NCBI GenBank assembly: GCA_038224615.1
Contig: JBBRFH010000172.1
Location: 1 to 7,403 of the forward strand
DNA from: JBBRFH01 sp038224615
Lineage (GTDB): Bacteria > Planctomycetota > Phycisphaerae > Tepidisphaerales > Tepidisphaeraceae
Direction: 5' to 3'
DNA length: 7,403 bases
In this document: positions 1 through 6,218 of the stretch, piece by piece
Layout of the letters: each line of letters begins with the position of its first letter
Position numbering within the stretch: position 1 is the stretch's first letter
Position numbers and translations under genes: made by a program
The notes under the pieces: model-generated
What the model was told of the DNA's origin: nothing
Databases searched by the model: none
The model's input: only the letters and a program-made list of their open reading frames with translations

Positions 1-1357
1 CGGCCGAAGGCAGCAGCACGTCGGCGACGTTCGTCAGGGCATTGGGCAGCAGGTCCTGAACGACGCGGAAGCCCTTCTTCAGGACGGCCGGCACGTTGGC
101 GCCGATCCACGCCGAGTGATAGCCGGCGGTGATCCAGCCAGCCTTGAGATTCGTCGGCGTGCTGGTGGTGAAGTCGTTCCACGACAGCGAAGGTCCGCCC
201 GCCAGCGCGATCACGCGCTCGACGCCACGGCGGTTCGGCACCTTCTCGGCCTGGATGCGGAACGTCTCCTGCTTGCTGTTGTAGTGCGTGAAAACTTCGT
301 CGTCGCCCGCGCTGGGCACCGGCCCGAGCACGAGCGTCGCCTGCGGGTCGATCGTGCGGATGTACTTGGCAAGCAGGTACGCTTCCTCACACGCCAGCAT
401 CGGCGACAGCACGGCGTACAGGCTGCCGTCGCCGTTCTCCTTGTGCTGCTTCTTCAGCTCGGTATCGGCGTGGGCGATCGCATCCGACATGGAGGCTTCG
501 ACCGGCGTGCCGAGATGGGTCTTCATCGCGCCGTAAAGGCGGTTCTCGGGAACGATCGGTTTGTAGCTGTAGCGGGTGTCGTCGCTGATCCACCACTTGT
601 TCACTTCAGCGTTGTAGCGCGGCTTGAGGCGGTAGACCTTCCCCGCGTTGTAGTGTACCCAGATGTTCTCCCCGCCGGCGTCGGCCGGGGAGATCGAGGG
701 AACGCTCTTGAGGAACCACACCCGCTGCTGGAAGAGAAATTCCTTGTCGAGCAACGCGCCGACAGGGCAGAGGTCGACGACGTTGCCGGAAAGATTGTTG
801 TCCAGCGGCTGGCCGGGGAAGATCTCGATCTCTTCCTTGCTCCCGCGCCCGTCGACGAAAAGCTCGGCCTTGCCGGAGACTTCGCGCGTGAAGCGGACGC
901 ACCGCGTACACATGATGCAGCGGTCGTTGTACAGCAGCACATGCAGCCCGATATTCTTCTTCGGCTTCTTGTGCTTCTCTTCCTCGAAGCGGCTCTCGGA
1001 TCGACCGTACTTATAGGAGTAATCCTGCAGCGAGCACTCGCCGGCCTGATCGCAGACGGGGCAGTCGAGCGGGTGGTTGACGAGCAGGTATTCCATCACC
1101 TGCTTCTGGTTGGCGATGGCCTTGGTCGACTGCGTATGGACGACCATCCCGTCGCGCACCGGCGTCTGGCAGGTGGGAATCAGCTTGGGCGGACCGCCCT
1201 CGACTTCCGCCAGGCAAATGCGGCACGACGCCACGACGGACAAACCGGGGTGATAGCAGTAATGCGGGACTTCGATGCCCGCGTCCAGGCACGCCTGGAG
1301 AATCATCACGCGGTCTTTGCATTCGATTGTCTTGCCGTCAACGGTAATCTTTGGCAT
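1..1357 (-). CDS. nuoG: NADH-quinone oxidoreductase subunit G (NuoG), 3'-truncated by window edge
   Basis: This is the large iron-sulfur subunit of the peripheral arm of respiratory complex I, which carries electrons from NADH/FMN toward quinone on the cytoplasmic side. The first 452 codons are visible and the C-terminus lies beyond the left edge. The order is an N-terminal 2Fe-2S ferredoxin domain (C34, C45, C48, C63, the N1b ligands), then HPLDCPVCDQAGEC with H95, C99, C102 and C108 (N5), then CIMCTRC (C147, C150, C153) plus C197 in DLCPVGAL (N4), then the start of the molybdopterin-oxidoreductase-like domain with QDLLPNALTNVADVLLPSA near the cut. The four cysteines of the extra N7 cluster found in some bacteria are replaced by S223, D226, E230 and S258 at the same spacing. 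A strongly charged loop (about 119-134) separates the N5 and N4 motifs. The ATG start gives the typical NuoG N-terminus, MPKITVDG, but no Shine-Dalgarno precedes it. No nuoE or nuoF lies upstream; the next gene is divergent. Family assignment is firm. Confidence 0.97.
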   Translation of the reverse strand, partial: MPKITVDGKTIECKDRVMILQACLDAGIEVPHYCYHPGLSVVASCRICLAEVEGGPPKLIPTCQTPVRDGMVVHTQSTKAIANQKQVMEYLLVNHPLDCPVCDQAGECSLQDYSYKYGRSESRFEEEKHKKPKKNIGLHVLLYNDRCIMCTRCVRFTREVSGKAELFVDGRGSKEEIEIFPGQPLDNNLSGNVVDLCPVGALLDKEFLFQQRVWFLKSVPSISPADAGGENIWVHYNAGKVYRLKPRYNAEVNKWWISDDTRYSYKPIVPENRLYGAMKTHLGTPVEASMSDAIAHADTELKKQHKENGDGSLYAVLSPMLACEEAYLLAKYIRTIDPQATLVLGPVPSAGDDEVFTHYNSKQETFRIQAEKVPNRRGVERVIALAGGPSLSWNDFTTSTPTNLKAGWITAGYHSAWIGANVPAVLKKGFRVVQDLLPNALTNVADVLLPSA

Positions 1358-1451
1358 AGCGGGGGCATAGTAGCGGAAGCACGGTGGGAGTTCACGCGCG
1401 GTGCCGATAGCAGCGCAGCGCACGCGGCGCGACGGGGTGCCCAGGGTCTTG

Positions 1452-1480
1452 TTGAGCGGCTAATTCATTTGAGGTACTGT
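1452..1480 (+). promoter_or_regulatory. Weak candidate promoter for the plus-strand unit
   Basis: A TTGAGC hexamer (1452-1457) lies 17 bp before TACTGT (1475-1480), inside the AT-richest part of the divergent gap. The match to sigma70 consensus is only about four of six at the -35 and three of six at the -10, so this is a guess supported mainly by position. A short dyad, GAGG at 1471-1474 and CCTC at 1481-1484, straddles the proposed -10 and could be an operator half-site pair or chance. Confidence 0.2.
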
Positions 1481-1496
1481 CCTCTCGCCGTTCAGC

Positions 1497-1518
1497 CCGT
1501 CCGGCAAAATACCGACGG
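1497..1518 (+). other. Imperfect hairpin in the leader of the methyltransferase gene
   Basis: CCGTC (1497-1501) pairs with GACGG (1514-1518). After one bulged C (1502), GG (1503-1504) pairs with CC (1512-1513), leaving an AT-rich 7-nt loop, CAAAATA. It lies 39 bp before the GTG start and would be in the 5' leader if transcription begins upstream. It lacks a following U-run, so an intrinsic terminator is unlikely. The pairing is seen; any function is unproven and could be chance in GC-rich DNA. Confidence 0.3.
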
Positions 1519-1545
1519 CCGATTCGGGTTTGGACATAGGGGGGT

Positions 1546-1549
1546 GGAG
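1546..1549 (+). promoter_or_regulatory. Ribosome binding site supporting the GTG start at 1558
   Basis: GGAG lies 8 nt before GTG at 1558. An in-frame TAG at 1537-1539 rules out any start further upstream than this short interval, and no other start codon lies between that stop and 1558. The site therefore supports the GTG as the true start. Confidence 0.6.
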
Positions 1550-1557
1550 TACGGTCA

Positions 1558-2385
1558 GTGGAAGCAAGTGAGGCGTCCCTACAAGCCAACCCGTCCGTCG
1601 GATCGGCGCGCGATTATCTCGAACTGTGTCTGCGCGAGTGGAGCGCATCGCACGCACTACTTCGTGCGATCGAATGCCGCAAGCTCGCGCTGCACGATTT
1701 GCCGTCGCCTGTTCTGGACATCGGTTGTGGCGACGGTCGGCTGGCGGGGATGCTGTTCGATCATCCCCTGGCTGTCGGCATCGACGTCAACGCGAAGGAA
1801 GTAAAAAGCGCGCAGGCGAGCGGCATGTACGGGCGGGCGGTCGCGTGCGACGCACGCCGACTTCCGCTGCCCGATCAATCCTTCGCCAGCGTGTTCTCGA
1901 ATTGCGTCCTTGAACACATTCCTGATCTCGATCAGGCCCTCGCCGAGATTAGCCGCGTGCTCAAGCCTGACGGGCGGCTTTTGACGACCGTGCCGTTGCC
2001 CGAGTGGGAGGCAGAGGGACCTGTTCCGCTGCTGCGACGATGGGGCATGGGTTGGGCATGCCGGCTGATGAACCCCCTGCTCCGTCACCTGTGGAAGCAC
2101 GTGACACTCGAAGGGCGCGAACAGTGGGAGGCGCGCCTGACGCGTGCCGGGCTCCAACTGGTCACATGGGAGCCTTACATGGGACGCCATGCGTTCAATG
2201 TGTACGGCATATGTCTGCCCGGCGCGTTCTTGTCGCTTGTGTTCAAACGCACTTTGGGCCGGTCGGTCCTAAGTCGGCGGCTGCGGAGGAAACTGGCGCC
2301 CGCCTTGGCGCGACGGCTCAGGCCGGCATTTCTAGCCGACGACGCGCACGGCGTGTGTGCGTTGGTGCTGGCGATCAAGCGATGA
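1558..2385 (+). CDS. Class I SAM-dependent methyltransferase (Methyltransf_11 type)
   Basis: A 275-residue soluble methyltransferase predicted to move a methyl group from S-adenosylmethionine to a small molecule or sugar; the acceptor is unknown. The Rossmann core runs from about 50 to 146. Motif I is VLDIGCGDG (52-60), the SAM-ribose acidic residue is D76 in GIDVN, a further acidic contact is the CDARRLPLPD segment (97-106), and SNCVLEHIPD (114-123) and SRVLKPDGRLLTTVP (132-146) are the later motifs. The helical N-terminal part (about 19-48) fits the usual cap. The C-terminal third (about 155-275) has a hydrophobic patch near 215-230 followed by an Arg-rich stretch, which may aid membrane association (inference). 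GTG is the only start after the in-frame TAG at 1537 and has a GGAG site. It is the first gene of the plus unit; the FkbM gene follows after 31 bp. Family is firm, substrate open. Related proteins in such clusters act on surface sugars or lipids. Confidence 0.87.
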   Translation: MEASEASLQANPSVGSARDYLELCLREWSASHALLRAIECRKLALHDLPSPVLDIGCGDGRLAGMLFDHPLAVGIDVNAKEVKSAQASGMYGRAVACDARRLPLPDQSFASVFSNCVLEHIPDLDQALAEISRVLKPDGRLLTTVPLPEWEAEGPVPLLRRWGMGWACRLMNPLLRHLWKHVTLEGREQWEARLTRAGLQLVTWEPYMGRHAFNVYGICLPGAFLSLVFKRTLGRSVLSRRLRRKLAPALARRLRPAFLADDAHGVCALVLAIKR

Positions 2386-2417
2386 CGCGTGCCATTGTGA
2401 ATACGAGGCCTGCCTGA
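2382..2417 (+). other. 11-codon mini-ORF bridging two methyltransferase genes
   Basis: ATG at 2382 overlaps the TGA stop of the preceding gene (ATGA, 2382-2385). It opens an 11-codon frame ending in TGA at 2415-2417, which itself overlaps the ATG of the FkbM gene (TGATG). It has no ribosome site of its own. It could let ribosomes reinitiate step by step across the gap, or be coincidence. I do not claim it encodes a functional peptide. Confidence 0.2.
2405..2408 (+). promoter_or_regulatory. Ribosome binding site deciding the FkbM start at 2417
   Basis: GAGG lies 8 nt before ATG at 2417. A frame extension to GTG at 2357 would add 20 Cys/Trp-rich residues, overlap the preceding gene by 29 bp and has no comparable site, so the ATG is preferred. 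Confidence 0.55.
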
Positions 2418-3385
2418 TGCCCTGGTGCTTTCGACCGCTTGCCTATTTGCCGTCGGGCGTTTCGCACTTCATCTATACTGTTGTGCTCAAGCCCGCGCCC
2501 GTGCGTGCGCTGGCGCATTGGGTTCTCCGCCGGTTCGTGATCCCGTCACGGATGCAGATCAACGGGATGACACTCCTCCTGAATCCACAGGACGCGGTGA
2601 TTTCCAGCGCGTTGGCGCTGGGCTGCTACGAACGCTTTGAAGTTGGCGTGTTCGCCTCGCTTGCGAAGCCCGGCGACGTCGTCTACGACATCGGGGCTAA
2701 TATCGGGCTGTATTCGATGGTTGCCTCGCAGGCCGTCGGAAGGTCCGGAACGGTCATCGCGCTCGAACCCGAGTCCGTCAACTTCGGCTTCTTGTCGCGA
2801 ACGGTCGCACGCAACGGGTTGCATCAGGTCCGGTGTTTCAACGTCGCCGCAGGAAACCGAACGGGCGTCGCCCGGCTCTTTCTCTGCGAGGACAATAAAG
2901 GCGATCATCGGGTCTATGAATCCGAGGCCGAACGGGCCTGCGTTGACGTCCCGATGACAACCATCGACGCGCTGCGCGATGCAGAGGGGATCGCCGCGCC
3001 GTCGCTGATCAAGATCGACATCCAGGGCGCCGAACTCTGGGCACTGCAGGGGATGACTCAAACCCTGCGCGACGCATCGCCGGCAGTCCTCATGGAATTC
3101 TGGCCATGGGGGCTCCAGCGCGCGGGGTGCGATCCGGCCGAGGTGCTGCGGCTGATGCGCTCGCTCGGGTATCAGATATTTGAAGTGCGCCCCCGCCGGC
3201 AGGACGTGGCGCTGGTCGATTCCGCCGACGACGGCGTGCTTCTGGGGCGGCACCTTGAGCGCCAGTATACGAACCTGCTAGTATCGCGTCTCACGCTTGA
3301 CACGGCGGCGCTGGCGGCGGCGGGTCGCGGCTTTTCTTTCGAGACACCGGTCCGGCGCTCAGATCGATCGCAGGGACCAACGTAG
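2417..3385 (+). CDS. FkbM-family SAM-dependent methyltransferase
   Basis: A 322-residue methyltransferase of the FkbM family, whose characterised members O-methylate hydroxyls of polyketides or sugars. From the ATG at 2417, the N-terminal 60 residues form a basic, partly hydrophobic lead-in. The core starts near 75 with DVVYDIGANIGLYS (SAM motif I, 87-100), then VIALEPE (113-119, E117 expected at the SAM ribose), NVAAG (142-146), an FkbM-like NKGDHRVY (160-167), MTTIDAL (180-186) and the hallmark LIKIDIQGAE (197-206), followed by LMEFWP. The last 30 or so residues are an Ala/Arg-rich tail outside the domain. It sits between another methyltransferase and a GT87-like glycosyltransferase with short gaps (31 and 39 bp), so co-transcription is likely. 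The context favours methylation of a glycan (inference). FkbM assignment is firm; the acceptor cannot be named. The start could in principle be GTG 2357, which I judge less likely. Confidence 0.92.
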   Translation: MPWCFRPLAYLPSGVSHFIYTVVLKPAPVRALAHWVLRRFVIPSRMQINGMTLLLNPQDAVISSALALGCYERFEVGVFASLAKPGDVVYDIGANIGLYSMVASQAVGRSGTVIALEPESVNFGFLSRTVARNGLHQVRCFNVAAGNRTGVARLFLCEDNKGDHRVYESEAERACVDVPMTTIDALRDAEGIAAPSLIKIDIQGAELWALQGMTQTLRDASPAVLMEFWPWGLQRAGCDPAEVLRLMRSLGYQIFEVRPRRQDVALVDSADDGVLLGRHLERQYTNLLVSRLTLDTAALAAAGRGFSFETPVRRSDRSQGPT

Positions 3386-3412
3386 GTCGGGCGACGCACC
3401 ACCCGCATCCAT

Positions 3413-3417
3413 GGAGG
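3413..3417 (+). promoter_or_regulatory. Strong ribosome binding site for the GT87-like gene
   Basis: GGAGG lies 7 nt before ATG at 3425, a near-consensus Shine-Dalgarno with good spacing. It is the strongest such site in the plus unit and fixes the start of the membrane glycosyltransferase. Confidence 0.7.
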
Positions 3418-3424
3418 ACGGCCA

Positions 3425-4756
3425 ATGCCCGCGGACACAACCCCTGAGTCCGAGCCTGCCGCAACGGGTGCCGGCGCGACGCGCGTTGATGCCCGGTGCG
3501 TCTGGACCGTGCTGGGGTGGATTGGCTTGGCAACATGGCTTCTGTGGTGGGCGGCAAGCCTTGCGGAATTCCATCTCGTAAAGGGCGAATCGACTTGGAT
3601 CAGCGTTCACGAAACGTTGGGCCTCGATTTTTTCCACAACTTTGCGGCGGCGAGTTTCTGGGTGAAGGGGAAGGATCCGTTCCACGAATCGTTCGGCGAT
3701 ATTCGCGGAACGTACGGCTATGCGCCGGCGGTGCTTCCGTTCTTCTTCTGGTGCGCGGCATTCGGGTTCAGGGCGGCAACCGGCATCTGGATCGTCGTCA
3801 TCGCAGCGATGGTTGCGCTTGGGGCATACGTCTCGCTGCGGATTCGAGAGAGATTGCGCCTGCGTGCGATGCCGGCACCGCTGGGGATCTGCCTCGCGCT
3901 GATCGTCGCACCGGCGGTGTTCGCGATGGAGCGCGGGCAGTGTGACATCCTGGTATTGGCGCTACTGCTCATAGGTTATGTCGGACTCCGCCGACGAAAC
4001 GCTGACGGGAATGCCCTCGTGGGCACGGCGGTTGCACTTGCCATTTGGGTGAAGGCCTATCCAATTCTCGCACTGTTCGGGTTGCTGGCGCTGCGTCGCT
4101 TTCGCGCCGTTATCTGGTGCGTTGTCGCATTCGCGATTATTGGCGGCATGTGCTTCGTCGTCTGGCCGCATTGGCTTTCAAGCGCGATGGCCACCCAGCA
4201 GGATCGCGTGCGCATGGTTCCCGGCGGGAGTGCGCTGGTCGCGCCCGATGCGACGGCAATGCTGATTCGACTTCAGACAGGGTACGCTCCGATCGAACAT
4301 CAATCCCACTCCATTGCGAGTTATTGGCCAACGTTGTGGACTGACTTGGGTGCAACGCTGCCGGCGCGGATCCCCGGTCCCATCGCAGCAGCGATGATCT
4401 TCGCGCCAGTCGTCTTGTGGGTCAGCCTGCGCGTGTGGGCGGCGCGACCGCAGGCGGAGGTGGCGTACCTGTACCTGCTCTGGTTGGTCATCACATGTAC
4501 GTTTGTGATGCCCGTGTCGTTTGACTACAACCTGATCTACGCCGTGCCCCTGGCGTTGGCCGTCTGGCCGCGCAGGCGATCGGCGTTTGCACTCGCATCT
4601 GGGGGTTGCATGTTCATCTGGTTGCAACCCTGGTTCCGACCCCTCGGGCCGGACTGGTTTCTCCTGCTGAAGGTGCTGTCGCTGCACCTGCTTGCGGTGA
4701 TGCTCGTCCGCGTGATGAATCGCCAGAAGAATCAACGGGAAAGTGCGGTCAGTTAA
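3425..4756 (+). CDS. Polytopic GT87 (DUF2029)-like membrane glycosyltransferase
   Basis: A 443-residue multi-pass membrane protein with the look of GT-C glycosyltransferases of family GT87, whose characterised members include polyprenyl-phosphomannose-dependent mannosyltransferases. After a Pro/Ala/Glu-rich cytoplasmic N-terminus (1-25), the first membrane helix is about 27-47. The following loop holds D68 (GLDFFHNF), the expected catalytic-type acid of GT-C folds, and GKDPF (82-86). YGYAP (97-101) precedes the second helix. ERGQCD (169-174) and WVKAYP (209-214) match the family pattern of a GQ-x-(N/D) motif followed by a K-x-x-P motif. A large, probably periplasmic, loop spans about 250-310. 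SFDYN and several helices follow, for roughly ten in total. It is the last gene of the plus unit and its stop overlaps the convergent gene. Transfer of a lipid-linked sugar to a growing glycan or lipid on the outer face is inferred; donor and acceptor are unknown. A generic GT39/GT83-like enzyme is the main alternative. Confidence 0.85.
   Translation: MPADTTPESEPAATGAGATRVDARCVWTVLGWIGLATWLLWWAASLAEFHLVKGESTWISVHETLGLDFFHNFAAASFWVKGKDPFHESFGDIRGTYGYAPAVLPFFFWCAAFGFRAATGIWIVVIAAMVALGAYVSLRIRERLRLRAMPAPLGICLALIVAPAVFAMERGQCDILVLALLLIGYVGLRRRNADGNALVGTAVALAIWVKAYPILALFGLLALRRFRAVIWCVVAFAIIGGMCFVVWPHWLSSAMATQQDRVRMVPGGSALVAPDATAMLIRLQTGYAPIEHQSHSIASYWPTLWTDLGATLPARIPGPIAAAMIFAPVVLWVSLRVWAARPQAEVAYLYLLWLVITCTFVMPVSFDYNLIYAVPLALAVWPRRRSAFALASGGCMFIWLQPWFRPLGPDWFLLLKVLSLHLLAVMLVRVMNRQKNQRESAVS
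4749..4756. other. Tail-to-tail overlap of convergent genes
   Basis: The TAA of the rightward GT87-like gene (4754-4756) and the TGA of the leftward fusion gene (complement of 4749-4751) interleave, so the two coding sequences share 8 bp. There is no intergenic space for a conventional bidirectional terminator. I saw no obvious hairpin with a U-run immediately inside either gene end. Confidence 0.9.
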
Positions 4757-6218
4757 ACTTCAACTTCCGCGCCGCGAACGCGGTCATCTTCAGCAGGAGC
4801 CAGCCGTGTTTCCAGCGGCTGATGTTGGTTTCTCCGTAGGTGCGCTCGCGGTAGCGGATGGGGAGGTCGACGATCTTGAGGTTGAGTTTGGCGGCGCCGA
4901 AGATGAGATCGAAATCGCCGAACGGGTCGAACTCGCCGAAGTAGGCCCGGCCGGCGGCGATGCGGTCGTAGTCACGCTTGTACATCACCTTCGTGCCGCA
5001 CAGCGTGTCCTTGAGGCTCTGTCCGAGCAGCCAGGAGAACGCCAGGCTGAAGAACTTATTGCCGGCCAGATTGAGCAGCCGCATGGCGCGCTTTTCCATC
5101 GGGTAAACCAACCGCACGCCGTTGATGAACTCGCCGGTGTTTTCCACCAGCGCCCTGTAGAAGCGCGGCAGGTCTTCCGGCGGAACGGTCAGGTCGGCGT
5201 CGAGGATCATCAGGATGTCGCCCGTCGCGTTGGCGAAGCCCACCCGCACCGCGTCCCCCTTGCCTCGGCCGCGCTGCTTGTGCAACTGGCTCGGTCGATC
5301 GGGGTGCCTGGCGATCTCCTGTTCAATCACCTGCCAGGTGTCGTCGTTGGAGTTGCCCTCGACGAATACGATCTCTGTGCCACCGCCCATCTCGGGCGTG
5401 CGCGCGAAGACCTGCGCGATGTTGCCGGCCTCGTTGCGCGCCGGCACGATCACGCTGACCCGCGGCAACGGCGACGGCGCCTCTATCGACCTCGGCCGGG
5501 CTACGATGACGTTGGTCAGCCCGAGATGCTTGATCCCGGGCAGCTTCACGAGAAAGCGATTGCACAGCGGCGCCAGCAGCGGCGTTTCGATAGGCCAGAG
5601 CACTTCGCGCAGCCGGCGGATCGTCTCGAAGCCCGCGAGCGTCAGCAGGTTGTCCACGTCCTCGAACGTCAGCCAGTTCTGCTGCAGGTTCGCATTGGCG
5701 ATTCGCATTCGCCTCGCGATCGCGAGCGGCCATTCCCAGAGCCGGCTGTAGAGGTTGAGCACCAGGCGGGTCGACGGCTTGCACAGCGGACGCAGTTGCT
5801 CCAGCACGCGCTGCACATCCCACGCGTCGTTGACCAGATCCGACAAGACAATCGCGTCGAACGGCACCGTCTCAGGCAATGCGGTGACCAGATCATGCGC
5901 GTCGGCCTCAAGGAACGTCAGACCATCTGGCGCGTGTCGCGCGCGGGCGATGTCGAGCATCCCCGGCGAAAAATCGACCCCGACGCCGATGGACGGCGAC
6001 AGCGCGCTCAGCAGGTCGCCTGTGCCGCATCCGACCTCGAGCACGCGTTGACCTGGCGGAATGAGGAAGCGATAGATCGTCGCCAGCCGCCGGTGGTATT
6101 GCCGGGTCCACGACGGGCGCCGGGGGATCTCGCGGGCAACCGCATCCCAGTGACGCACGCGCTGGGCGCGATAGGCGGCGGCAACGGGCGAGGCGTCGAT
6201 CGGCGTCGGGGCGCTCAT
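4749..6218 (-). CDS. Class I methyltransferase / GT2 glycosyltransferase fusion protein
   Basis: A 489-residue two-domain protein. Residues about 40-240 are a class I methyltransferase with motif I VLEVGCGTG (59-67), the acidic GVDFS (80-84, D82), EADAHDL (104-110) and a methyltransferase-like SDLVNDAWD segment (126-134). A short Pro-rich linker (about 241-252) leads to a GT2 domain: VSVIVPARNE (254-263), EGNSNDDT (287-294), GRGKGDAVR (317-325) and ILDADLT with the metal/nucleotide-sugar DXD at D340 and D342. LKDTLCGTK (402-410) and RTYGETNIS near the C-terminus are typical of dolichyl-phosphate mannose/glucose synthase-like GT2 proteins, which load sugar on a polyprenyl phosphate. No membrane helices follow the GT2 domain, unlike GtrB-type enzymes. 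The start is firm: ATG overlaps the stop of the upstream membrane gene (ATGA) and a GGGGAG site lies 6 nt before it. The family of each half is firm. Which sugar is transferred and what is methylated are unknown; polyprenyl-P donor synthesis for the neighbouring GT-C protein is inferred. Confidence 0.93.
   Translation of the reverse strand: MSAPTPIDASPVAAAYRAQRVRHWDAVAREIPRRPSWTRQYHRRLATIYRFLIPPGQRVLEVGCGTGDLLSALSPSIGVGVDFSPGMLDIARARHAPDGLTFLEADAHDLVTALPETVPFDAIVLSDLVNDAWDVQRVLEQLRPLCKPSTRLVLNLYSRLWEWPLAIARRMRIANANLQQNWLTFEDVDNLLTLAGFETIRRLREVLWPIETPLLAPLCNRFLVKLPGIKHLGLTNVIVARPRSIEAPSPLPRVSVIVPARNEAGNIAQVFARTPEMGGGTEIVFVEGNSNDDTWQVIEQEIARHPDRPSQLHKQRGRGKGDAVRVGFANATGDILMILDADLTVPPEDLPRFYRALVENTGEFINGVRLVYPMEKRAMRLLNLAGNKFFSLAFSWLLGQSLKDTLCGTKVMYKRDYDRIAAGRAYFGEFDPFGDFDLIFGAAKLNLKIVDLPIRYRERTYGETNISRWKHGWLLLKMTAFAARKLKFN

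Larger units (their letters stand above)
1358..1557. promoter_or_regulatory. Divergent intergenic region between nuoG and the glycan unit
   Basis: This 200-bp gap separates the start of nuoG (leftward) from the first methyltransferase (rightward), so promoters for both units are expected here. The nuoG-proximal half (about 1380-1445) is very GC-rich. The only AT-richer stretch is about 1459-1480, with a second small one at 1505-1511. I found no strong sigma70-type promoter on either strand and no ORF with a convincing start and ribosome site. The location is certain; the regulatory role is inferred from the divergent layout. Confidence 0.5.

Noticed and set aside
1..1357. Formate dehydrogenase or hydrogenase gamma/HoxU-type subunit instead of NuoG
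   Set aside because: The protein continues past the N4 site into a NuoG-like C-terminal domain, ending near the cut in the NuoG-like QDLLPNALTNVADVLLPSA, and carries N1b, N5 and N4 motifs in the NuoG order and spacing.
1505..1510. CAAAAT as a -10 promoter element
   Set aside because: No acceptable -35 element lies 16-18 bp upstream, and the sequence is the loop of an imperfect hairpin.
1497..1530. Intrinsic terminator in the divergent gap
   Set aside because: The stem is short and bulged, and no run of T follows it on either strand; there is also no gene reading into it that would need ending.
116..1804. 562-codon open frame on the plus strand opposite nuoG
   Set aside because: It is antisense to an unmistakable NuoG with all expected iron-sulfur motifs, runs through the intergenic gap into the next gene, and has the Arg/Ala/Val-rich composition typical of shadow frames in GC-rich DNA.
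2357..2416. Upstream GTG start for the FkbM gene
   Set aside because: It adds 20 Cys/Trp-rich residues unlike a normal N-terminus, overlaps the preceding gene and lacks a ribosome site, while ATG 2417 has GAGG at good spacing.
2546..3253. 235-codon minus-strand frame opposite the FkbM gene
   Set aside because: Shadow of a well-supported FkbM methyltransferase; no ribosome site and no motif.
3297..3325. GGC-rich repeat near the end of the FkbM gene
   Set aside because: It is simply an Ala-rich coding stretch in the C-terminal tail, with no regular repeat unit.
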